Of a DNA stretch of 64,000 nucleotides, positions 1 through 7,912 are shown one piece after another; positions within the stretch are counted from its first letter, which is position 1; each line of letters opens with the position of its first letter. The position numbers and the translations under genes were made by a program. The stretch covers positions 27,624-91,623 of the forward strand of contig CAZVDU010000002.1 in assembly GCA_964625615.1 (NCBI GenBank), written 5' to 3'. The DNA comes from M269 sp964625615 (GTDB lineage: Bacteria > Pseudomonadota > Gammaproteobacteria > Enterobacterales > Alteromonadaceae). The notes beneath the pieces were generated by a model that saw only the letters and a program-made list of their open reading frames with translations, did not search any database and was not told the origin of the DNA.

Positions 1-668
1 AAAAGGTTGTTGTATTCAACGCGCATCACAAAGTTGCGAGCTAGGTAATAACGCAGGCCAACACCTGCTGCGATAATTTCAGTTGTGCGAGACTCATCGC
101 CACTTTGAACCAGTGTGGCTCTCGGCGTTGTACGAATAACACCACCAGCCAAGCTGAAAAATGGACTTAAGCGCCATTCGGGAAATGTCGTGTGTTGCAA
201 ACCAAGTAATGCAATTTGGTTCTCTGAGAAATCTCCCAGGGCTTGGGTGTATGTAAGCTCAGCAGCCAAGTTTTCAGTAAAGACCCAGCTACCGACAACA
301 GACAATGAAGAGACCGATTCAAGCTGACCACCCAGAACACTGAATTCGCCGCTGCGTTGTTGGAAAGAGGCAAATCGACCGTCCGTAAGAACGACATTTT
401 CACCTTCACTATTAAGGGTCAGGTGCAAATCATCTTGCTTTATCCAGCCTTCTTTGTCATCGCTAGTTCTGACTTTGAACCAGTTTGTGCGGCGCTTTAG
501 TACTTCTATCCATTCGCCCTTTTCGACAACATGGAAAACTGGATAACCACGACCAGGACCTGTGTGTAAATCTAAAAAGGCTGCTTCAACCTGCACTTGT
601 GCTGTCTCGGCTGACAAGCGAGGAGAGATAACAACGAGTAAGATAAAGAGCATGAATATCCGGTTCAT
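1..668 (-). CDS. SH3-domain outer-membrane beta-barrel protein, partial (3' end off window)
   Basis: This leftward reading frame starts at the ATG at 668 and runs open off the window edge. Residues 1-20 are a signal peptide ending near LSA. Residues of about 25-85 look like a bacterial SH3 domain: LHTGPGRGYPV, then WFKVR and EGWIKQDDL. The rest alternates polar and hydrophobic residues with glycines and aromatics, as in OmpA/OprF-like barrels that close on YYLARNFVMRVEYN. The start lies 3 nt after the stop of the haem lipoprotein upstream, so the two are probably co-translated. The likely role is a cell-wall-touching outer-membrane anchor or pore for that partner. That role is inferred; the domains are visible. 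Confidence 0.7.
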   Translation of the reverse strand, partial: MNRIFMLFILLVVISPRLSAETAQVQVEAAFLDLHTGPGRGYPVFHVVEKGEWIEVLKRRTNWFKVRTSDDKEGWIKQDDLHLTLNSEGENVVLTDGRFASFQQRSGEFSVLGGQLESVSSLSVVGSWVFTENLAAELTYTQALGDFSENQIALLGLQHTTFPEWRLSPFFSLAGGVIRTTPRATLVQSGDESRTTEIIAAGVGLRYYLARNFVMRVEYNNL

Positions 669-671
669 TGG

Positions 672-3416
672 TTAATTCACCGGCGCATCAAAGGGGTTGT
701 TATAGTACTGAGCACCAACATCTAACCACTCTGAGATCAACTTAAGCTCCGCAGGATTTAGCCAATCAAAATGACTGCCCCCAGGCGCAAACAAATTAAG
801 GAAACTGCTGCCCGCCAATGCACTGTTAGTTGATAAGGTATTATTGACCCGAACCGTCCTAGTTACTGGAATAGGATTACCGTCAGCATCTACAATCAAC
901 TCACCGTCTTCATCACGCTCAAACACCACATTACCGTCACCATCAGTCACTACCACCAAGCGATCAACTAAGGCGCCATCGACCACTTCCTGTTCGTTAT
1001 CTGAAAACAAGAGTTCTCGATAAGACACTGTTTGTTCCGCATTCTGATTGGAAGGGTCGCTTCGCAAGTCCAACTGAGCGGCTGGCACGCGCGATAGACC
1101 ATCATCATCGGTCGGGCTATGACAACTAACACAAGTCTGATCTTCGATAAGCGTTACTCCATCGCTATCAAATTGACGGCGATCTAGCTCAAACAAAGGC
1201 TGAATATGATCAGGAAAATTGATAGTGATGCGACAGATTGGTGTCCAGTTAACGGCGCAGCTCGGAGTAATTGGCAACATTGTACGCAAATCTGTATAGG
1301 CCAACTCAAAGCGGTCTTGTGGTTCACTTAGCGCGGGATCTGTCCATATGTCTTCGAATGATATATCGGGTTGTGGATAAGGGACGCCATTGATCCGAGT
1401 CGCTGTTTCTGCCATGGTTTCTCCCATATTAGTGAACAGCAAAGGGTTAGTATTGGTAAAAGGAATACCGGTGCTCGGGGCACCTACATTAATGGAATCA
1501 GGCTCGGCATCCAAACGCCCGTGGACAGTGTTGTCATCGTTGGTATGACAGCCATTGCACGTTCTGACCTCACCTGCACCGACTTGCAACCAATTAGCAT
1601 GCCTAGGCGTTATTCGACGGCCATTAGCGTCCAATACACTAATTGCTAAAGGGACTTGAGCCGGTACTTGAAACTTAGCAGACCCATCCGGCTCAACCGG
1701 CACATAACCGATAACTTCACGCATTAATTGGCTTCGATTTCGCCCAAAGGCACTGCCATTAAAGTCACGTACGTCATCATCTGGAATAGAGACCGCTTTC
1801 ACTATTCGTAAAAAACGAGCAGGTCGCTGATCACTGGTCGTTTGTTGAGGATCTGACAACACCGCTATGCTCACGTCACTGGTATCTCGACCAGCAAAGT
1901 CGTAAACGCTGCGAATATGCATGACACCGAGATTGTCACTAACGAGTTCGGGTAAGAACTCATCAGGCTGTTGCGCATTGGCAGGGACATTATTCGGTTC
2001 CATGGCAACAACTTCGGTATAAGCGATACCTTCCTGAGGCACAGCGATAGCACGCTGTGTATTATCGACAGGATCATAAATCCATAAGCTAAATAAAGGC
2101 GGTGTAGCTTCAATGCCTTCTTGCTCAATTAACGCTGCTGAACAAGGTAATACTCGCCTGACGAATGTATCAGTATCGCCTGTCTGGTCTGTCGATTCTT
2201 CCACTACCTCTTCGGGATCAAATACACGACATTGGCTCCAGGTAAATAACAATCGACCACTACCATCTGACAAAGGGTGAAGTGACTGAAAATAACCGCC
2301 TAAACTTAATGACCCGTCAACAGTGACATTGTCAAACAAGGCACTTGCCTGTGCCTGACCTTGCCCACCTATATTGGTTGCCAGCGGCTGATTGATATCA
2401 CTAAACCCATTGATATCAATATTGACAAAATTACCACCTACAGTGTCTTGCCCGAATGCTCTTAGCGCCGTCAATATGGTGCCATCAGGCATTTCTCTAG
2501 GCGTTAAGAATTGTAGATCAGGGCTATTGCCATCTAGTGTAGGATCTTGTAGCTCCGCATCATGGCTGTGACGCCCATAAACAACTTCAAGTTCACTGCC
2601 ATCAGTGTTCATCTGATAGAGATGAATGCCTCGGCTGCCACTAGCTTGATCCCATCGGCTAAACAAGATTTTTCCATTGTCTAATACTGTTGGGTCTATA
2701 TCATGGCTTTGATTAAAGGAAATCTGTGTAATGTCAGTACCATCACTATCCATCACATGTAGTACTGAAGCAGGTTCTCGTAACCCTTCCTCCTGTGCAA
2801 TATATTGTGGCTTTCCTTCATCAAGCAAAATAGCTTGGTTCGCTCGTTGGCGTGTTGAACTGAAAACAATGCGGCCGTCCGGTAAATAAGCAGGTGCAAT
2901 ATCTTGTCCAGATTCAGCAGCGATGTCTGATGTAATGACTCGCCTTAATGTGTCCGACGACAGATCGTACTCCCAGATATTCCAGGTAGGTTGTTCATCG
3001 TCATCAACACCTTCAATGTTTGGCGCACGCATTGCAAAAATCACACGCTCACCGTCTGAAGAGACATCAAGATCCTTCACATCGTAGAGCAGCTCAGTAT
3101 CTTCTTGCATCTCGTCTATCAGATCCTGAAATGCTCTGTCAGTAATATTGATTTCTGGTGCAGATGCAGATGCTCTCTCTTTCATGAATAGTGCTGCACC
3201 AGGAACAAAATCACTGGTTTGGCGAAGATCTCGACTGAATATTTCACCTTCGTCATCAATAGGAAGTGCACGGCGTACGAAGATAACAGGAATATCCACC
3301 ACGACGGGATCGGGTTCTTGTGTGCTTTGCGTTAACGTTTCGCCACCACAAGCTGACAATAATAATGTTAAGCTGACTATTACAGCCATGTAAAAAACTA
3401 AGTAGTAAGTTTTCAT
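672..3416 (-). CDS. Multidomain haem c lipoprotein, HzsA-related
   Basis: The product is 914 residues from the ATG at 3416; a TTG nine bases earlier is possible but less likely. A lipobox LLSAC places the lipidated Cys at 23. Residues of about 90-300 carry repeated D-x-DG and FSSTR/LFSRWD motifs typical of TolB/PD40 beta-propeller blades. The region around 480-625 follows the pattern of the middle domain of hydrazine synthase alpha: GYVPVEPDGSAKF, VPAQVPLAISVLD, then CNGCH at 620-624. A second haem site, CVSCH, is at 762-766. No other hydrazine synthase subunit is nearby, so anammox chemistry should not be assumed. Probably an envelope-anchored electron-transfer or oxidoreductase protein. Substrate unknown. 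Confidence 0.75.
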   Translation of the reverse strand: MKTYYLVFYMAVIVSLTLLLSACGGETLTQSTQEPDPVVVDIPVIFVRRALPIDDEGEIFSRDLRQTSDFVPGAALFMKERASASAPEINITDRAFQDLIDEMQEDTELLYDVKDLDVSSDGERVIFAMRAPNIEGVDDDEQPTWNIWEYDLSSDTLRRVITSDIAAESGQDIAPAYLPDGRIVFSSTRQRANQAILLDEGKPQYIAQEEGLREPASVLHVMDSDGTDITQISFNQSHDIDPTVLDNGKILFSRWDQASGSRGIHLYQMNTDGSELEVVYGRHSHDAELQDPTLDGNSPDLQFLTPREMPDGTILTALRAFGQDTVGGNFVNIDINGFSDINQPLATNIGGQGQAQASALFDNVTVDGSLSLGGYFQSLHPLSDGSGRLLFTWSQCRVFDPEEVVEESTDQTGDTDTFVRRVLPCSAALIEQEGIEATPPLFSLWIYDPVDNTQRAIAVPQEGIAYTEVVAMEPNNVPANAQQPDEFLPELVSDNLGVMHIRSVYDFAGRDTSDVSIAVLSDPQQTTSDQRPARFLRIVKAVSIPDDDVRDFNGSAFGRNRSQLMREVIGYVPVEPDGSAKFQVPAQVPLAISVLDANGRRITPRHANWLQVGAGEVRTCNGCHTNDDNTVHGRLDAEPDSINVGAPSTGIPFTNTNPLLFTNMGETMAETATRINGVPYPQPDISFEDIWTDPALSEPQDRFELAYTDLRTMLPITPSCAVNWTPICRITINFPDHIQPLFELDRRQFDSDGVTLIEDQTCVSCHSPTDDDGLSRVPAAQLDLRSDPSNQNAEQTVSYRELLFSDNEQEVVDGALVDRLVVVTDGDGNVVFERDEDGELIVDADGNPIPVTRTVRVNNTLSTNSALAGSSFLNLFAPGGSHFDWLNPAELKLISEWLDVGAQYYNNPFDAPVN

Positions 3417-4159
3417 GCACGCCAAATAAAATATAAAAACACGATTAATTAATTTAACTCTTAATCAGATTAGCAACGTAAAACAAAACAAAAAAGTGTC
3501 TCAATTAAGCAACTAAAACCTCAATTTAAAATAAAAAAGGAACCGCACTAAAATCGCATCAGGACTAGCATCATTTCATCAGTAATAAAAACCAACAATC
3601 GCCCGTTTTATATTTTGTAATACTTTTTAATACCTAAAAGTAACAGGCACACTGAAAAACAAGGCTTTTTGTTCCTAAAGGTCATAGAAATAATTTGAAT
3701 ATTTTTTTAATTATCACAGGAACAAAATGCACTGTCTCTTAAAAAAGACACCGTTAAGGCTCTATAAAAAAAACTATAATCAATTGTTTATAAACAACTT
3801 TTACAAGTAACCATCAAAAACTAGCGCTATAAGAAAATACCTACAACAATCAACAAGTCTCTAACCACAGACACTTTGTGACACTTTCTTTATAAAAACC
3901 CTTTTAAATCAGCAACCTAAGAAATGGCCTGATACTTGCGATGATAATTTTGAAAGAGGGGTTGGCAATATCTGAGTTATCAACTAGCTATCGAAATAAT
4001 GAATACGTTAAACACCTCTGCTGTTAAATACATATCAAGCGAAAACAAAGAAAATAAAAATAAAATGTAAAATCAATTAGGTATTAAAAAATAAAACATA
4101 CATTGTCTAATCATATTTATTAAATCAACTCGATATCTCTTAATAATAATAAAGCAAAA
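3417..4159. other. AT-rich divergent intergenic region (743 bp)
   Basis: This non-coding stretch separates the two arms of the haem cluster. It is very AT-rich, with many A runs, and I see no credible gene. It contains a sigma-54-type promoter match (3925-3939, separate entry), two GACACTTT copies near 3870-3890, and a short inverted repeat, TGTCT-8-AGACA, at about 3734-3751. Its length and composition suit control of both arms by an activator. That is inference. Confidence 0.6.
3925..3939 (+). promoter_or_regulatory. Candidate sigma-54 (-24/-12) promoter
   Basis: The bases TGGCctGatacTTGC have GG and GC separated by exactly 10 nt, as in the -24/-12 consensus TGGCACG-N4-TTGC, with mismatches only in the ACG block. 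The site points at the haem/Tat operon, giving a 5' leader of at least 200 nt that includes the hairpin at 4201-4231. rpoN is present in this window. A single match in AT-rich DNA can arise by chance. Confidence 0.4.
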
Positions 4160-5437
4160 ATGGGGGCTCGTATCTTGGCAGTATTAAATTATAGGTATTT
4201 CAATAACGCTAAATGGCGTTTAGCGTTATTGGTACGAAGGTTAAGAGTGGTGAGCACCTTAGGCACACTTTCTTTACTCGCAGCTTTCACAACGGACGCA
4301 GGCCCCAGAGAACAAGCAAAGCGTATCCACGATAGGCTGGCTGGTATACCAGCCTCCTCAACGGTTCTGAATGACATGGCAACTCTCATTGAAGGAGGTG
4401 ACGTTCGATCAGCAGCTTTTATCGCGATGGAAGATCCTGCCTTTTATAACGTCACACTGAAACGTTGGATTTCACCTTGGACGAATGAAGAATCAGATAT
4501 CTTTGTACCTTTCAACGACTACACAGCAACCGTTATTGGCATCGCGAGAGACGACCTCGACTTTAGACAAATTCTATCCGGCGATATCTTGTATACCGCT
4601 AATACTAACCTTGGCTTACCAGCGTATTCCAATACTAACAACGCGCATTACGAAGCCATTGAACAGCAAAATATTGATTTGCAAGCAAACTTGGTTGCCA
4701 GTACTCAATCATCCATGACAGGGTTACCAGCAGAAGCAACAGCAGGTGTCATGACCACACGCGCCGCTGCCCGCTCGTTTTTCAAGGATGGAACTAACCG
4801 AGCCATGTTTCGCTTCACACTCATCAATCATCTATGTACAGACTTAGAGGGTGTTAAAGATATTAGTCGTGTACCAGACCGTATTCGACAAGATGTCAGC
4901 CGAAGCCCTGGAGGTGATAGTCGTATTTTTATCAACTCCTGTGTCGGCTGTCATGCCGGTATGGACCCACTCGCACAGGCTTTTGCGTACTACGAATATG
5001 AATATGACGTGGAGTCAGATCCCGATGGTAATAATGGATTTCTGGCATACAACGATGTGGGCGAAACCGATCCAGTCACCGAAACACGTGTTACTGAAAA
5101 ACACCTAATCAACGAAAACAATTTCCCTTTTGGCTTCATCATCACCGATGACAGTTGGGATAACTATTGGCGCTTTGGGCAAAACCAAAACTTAGGCTGG
5201 GACCAAAACTTAAGCGGTGGTGGCGCTGGTGCCAAAAGCATGGGGCAAGAACTCGCCAATAGTCGAACTTTTGCACAATGCCAGGTAACCAAAGTCTTCA
5301 AAAATGTCTGTTTGCGCGATCCACAAGACAGCGCAGATCGACAGCAAGTCGAGACAATGACAGATAACTTCAGCGCCAATGGCTATCAAATAAAATCCGT
5401 TTTCGCTGATGCTGCTGATTATTGTAAAGGCGAGTGA
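4160..5437 (+). CDS. Exported CxxCH protein with DUF1588-like core
   Basis: The longest frame gives 425 residues. The ATG at 4160 has no Shine-Dalgarno and the frame then runs through a 13-bp perfect hairpin, so the true start may be later. TTG 4229 gives a textbook signal peptide (VRRLR then VVSTLGTLSLLAAFTT), and GTG 4247 follows GAAGG by 7 nt. The mature protein has one haem c site, CVGCH, at 261-265 of the long form. The segment GVMTTRAAARSFF, FTLINHLC, SCVGCHAGMDPLAQAF follows the layout of DUF1588 in planctomycete-type cytochrome proteins. Its 3' end abuts the next gene. Probably a periplasmic cytochrome working with the two products downstream. Confidence 0.7.
   Translation: MGARILAVLNYRYFNNAKWRLALLVRRLRVVSTLGTLSLLAAFTTDAGPREQAKRIHDRLAGIPASSTVLNDMATLIEGGDVRSAAFIAMEDPAFYNVTLKRWISPWTNEESDIFVPFNDYTATVIGIARDDLDFRQILSGDILYTANTNLGLPAYSNTNNAHYEAIEQQNIDLQANLVASTQSSMTGLPAEATAGVMTTRAAARSFFKDGTNRAMFRFTLINHLCTDLEGVKDISRVPDRIRQDVSRSPGGDSRIFINSCVGCHAGMDPLAQAFAYYEYEYDVESDPDGNNGFLAYNDVGETDPVTETRVTEKHLINENNFPFGFIITDDSWDNYWRFGQNQNLGWDQNLSGGGAGAKSMGQELANSRTFAQCQVTKVFKNVCLRDPQDSADRQQVETMTDNFSANGYQIKSVFADAADYCKGE
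4201..4231 (+). repeat. Perfect 13-bp inverted repeat (hairpin)
   Basis: CAATAACGCTAAA and its exact reverse complement TTTAGCGTTATTG flank the 5-nt loop TGGCG. It lies just before the TTG 4229 and GTG 4247 start candidates of the first haem gene and inside the frame that would begin at 4160. It has no T-run, so it is not a classical terminator. A leader structure controlling translation or RNA stability is the simplest reading. Confidence 0.7.
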
Positions 5438-5445
5438 TAGCCACG

Positions 5446-7899
5446 ATGAAAAAGATAACAAAGAACCTTATATTACTGTCATCTATTGTCCTATTGTCGG
5501 CCTGTGGCGGTGGGACAACAGAAGTCACCGAGACGCCTTTACCACCGCCAACAGATTCTGCGCCTGTCACTTATACAGGGCCACCCGCAGCCACGGCTGA
5601 TATTCAGCAATTCAGGCTTGCATTGTGGGACAACATATCGCCATTAGATCGTTGTGGTGATTGTCATGCGCAAAGTCAACAGTCACCGACATTTGCACGT
5701 AACGACGATATTAACTTAGCCTATGCAGAAGCCAATACGGTGGTTAATCTGGATAGCCCCAGAGATTCTCGAATGGTGACTTTTGTTGGTGAGGGACATA
5801 ACTGCTGGCTAACCAGCATCGATGCTTGCACCGATATTTTAACCACTTGGATCAGCAATTGGGCAGGCGAGCCAGAGCAAGCCACTGACATACCGCTGGA
5901 AGCACCCGATGCAAGAACACCTGGCGCTAACCGTAATTTTCCAACCAGCCCTAGCCTTTTTGCTAACACTGTCTATCCAATACTGACAACATACTGTGTT
6001 GATTGTCATACCAACTCTGCCAGCATTCCTATATCTCCCTTTATTTCCTCCAGCGATATCGACGAGGCTTATCAAGCATCTCGCTCACGTATTAATCTCG
6101 ATATACCGGCAGACTCTCGCTTTGTAGGACGCATAAGGGACGAGTTTCATAACTGCTGGACTGATTGTGATGCTAACGCAAATCAGCTTATAGAGGCTAT
6201 ACAGGCGATGGCTGCGGAGATACCGTTGACTGAACTTGATCCTAGTCTAGTTGCCAGTAATGCATTAACGCTAGTGGATGGCACATTAGCTACAGGTGGT
6301 GGGCGCTTTGAACAGAATGTCATCGCTAAATATGAGTTTAGAACCGGATCGGGTAACACAGCATTCGATACTAGCGGAGTTGAGCCTGCATTAGATCTAA
6401 CGCTAAGTGGCGGTGTCAATTGGGTAGGAGGGTTCGGTATTCAGTTGACCGATGGCAAAGCCCAAGGGTCAACTTCAGACAGCCGTAAGCTGCACGACCT
6501 GATTACAGCAACAAGCGAATTTTCGATAGAAGCTTGGGTAGCACCGGCTAATGTTACACAAGAGGGTCCGGCAAGAATTGTGAGTTATTCTGGTGGTCCA
6601 ACACAGCGCAACTTTACCTTAGGGCAAACCTTATACAGTTATGATGCACTGCTTCGAACCACGAATACTAATGCCAATGGTGAACCAGCACTGACGACAT
6701 CTGATGCCGACCAAGATTTACAAGCTGCTTTGCAACACGTGGTCATCAACTATGACCCGATTAATGGACGACAGATATTCGTTAACGGTGTATTTACCGA
6801 CGACATCGACGATATAGACGTTGGCTCATTCAATGAATGGGACGCTAGCTTTGCTTTCGTATTAGGTAACGAAGTATCCAACGATATTCCTTGGGCAGGT
6901 ACAATTAGACTTGTTGCTATCCACAATCGAACACTGACGCCTGAACAAATTGCGCAGAATTTCGATGTAGGTGTTGGAGAGCGATTTTTCTTACTCTTTG
7001 GTATAGAACAACAGACCGGTATCCCGCAAAGCTATATTGTCTTTGAGGCGAGTCAGTTTGATTCATTCAGTTACTTGTTTAGCGAGCCACGATTTGTCAC
7101 CCTCGATAGTGATGCGACCATACCCGCTGTACCTTTGCGCGGTATGCGAATTGGTGTGAATGGTCGAGAGGCAAACTCTGGGCAAGCATTTATCAATGTT
7201 GAAACAAATATAAACCAATCTGATTACCAAGCAGGATTCGGTCAGCCATTATCAAGACTGGGGACGTTAGTCGCTCTAGAGCAAGGCCCGCAGGCGGATG
7301 AGTTTTTCTTAACCTTTGAGCAGCTTGGTGATTTTTCTAATGTGGTCGTCGAAGCAGAGCCACCAGCACCCTCTTCACCGGTTGATCTTGAGCCACAATC
7401 GGATATTGGCTTACGACACTTCGCTGAAATAAACACCAGTATGTCAGCGTTGACGACTGTTCCTTTGACAACACCTCAAGTACAAGAAGACTTTGCGGCG
7501 CTACAACAACAGTTGCCTTCTGTCACTGATATAAGCGGCTTTTTATCGGCAAACCAAATGGCTGTTACTCAGCTGGCTATCAGTTACTGTGACAGATTGG
7601 TCGAAACGCCAAGTCTAAGAAACGGTTATTTTGAAGGGTTCGATTTTAACCGAGCCGCCAATGTCGCCTATGACACTGTTGGTCGGTCATTGATTACAAC
7701 CCCTATTCTTGACCGCATGATCGGCATTGACATCGCCACACAACCTGACAGGGCATCAGTAGAAGCCGAGTTAAACAACTTAATTGACAGGTTAACAGTC
7801 TGTGGCCCTAACGATACCTGCGATATTCAACACACACTCAATGTTGCTAAAGCCAGTTGCGCAGCGACATTAGGTAGCGCTGCAATGCTATTGCAGTAG
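5446..7899 (+). CDS. Di-haem c lipoprotein with LamG domain
   Basis: The product is 817 residues from the ATG at 5446. A GTG at 5434 overlaps the previous stop but gives a poorer signal peptide. The lipobox LLSAC puts the lipidated Cys at 20. CGDCH (70-74) and CVDCH (184-188) lie in two repeated modules, each ending in an F/GHNCW motif, so the front is an internal duplication. Residues of about 290-505 form a concanavalin/LamG-like domain (FSIEAWVAP, HVVINYD, RQIFVNGVF, WAGTIRLVAIHNRTLTPEQI), which in other families binds glycans or peptides. The C-terminal 300 residues are not recognised. Likely an outer-membrane or periplasmic electron carrier with a binding domain. Confidence 0.75.
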   Translation: MKKITKNLILLSSIVLLSACGGGTTEVTETPLPPPTDSAPVTYTGPPAATADIQQFRLALWDNISPLDRCGDCHAQSQQSPTFARNDDINLAYAEANTVVNLDSPRDSRMVTFVGEGHNCWLTSIDACTDILTTWISNWAGEPEQATDIPLEAPDARTPGANRNFPTSPSLFANTVYPILTTYCVDCHTNSASIPISPFISSSDIDEAYQASRSRINLDIPADSRFVGRIRDEFHNCWTDCDANANQLIEAIQAMAAEIPLTELDPSLVASNALTLVDGTLATGGGRFEQNVIAKYEFRTGSGNTAFDTSGVEPALDLTLSGGVNWVGGFGIQLTDGKAQGSTSDSRKLHDLITATSEFSIEAWVAPANVTQEGPARIVSYSGGPTQRNFTLGQTLYSYDALLRTTNTNANGEPALTTSDADQDLQAALQHVVINYDPINGRQIFVNGVFTDDIDDIDVGSFNEWDASFAFVLGNEVSNDIPWAGTIRLVAIHNRTLTPEQIAQNFDVGVGERFFLLFGIEQQTGIPQSYIVFEASQFDSFSYLFSEPRFVTLDSDATIPAVPLRGMRIGVNGREANSGQAFINVETNINQSDYQAGFGQPLSRLGTLVALEQGPQADEFFLTFEQLGDFSNVVVEAEPPAPSSPVDLEPQSDIGLRHFAEINTSMSALTTVPLTTPQVQEDFAALQQQLPSVTDISGFLSANQMAVTQLAISYCDRLVETPSLRNGYFEGFDFNRAANVAYDTVGRSLITTPILDRMIGIDIATQPDRASVEAELNNLIDRLTVCGPNDTCDIQHTLNVAKASCAATLGSAAMLLQ

Positions 7900-7912
7900 A
7901 AACGAGATAATA

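Noticed and set aside
672..3416. Anammox hydrazine synthase
   Set aside because: Only a domain resemblance to the alpha subunit; no beta/gamma subunits or hydrazine dehydrogenase nearby.
4201..4231. Integron attC-like hairpin
   Set aside because: Lacks the conserved R/L core boxes and there is no integrase or cassette nearby.
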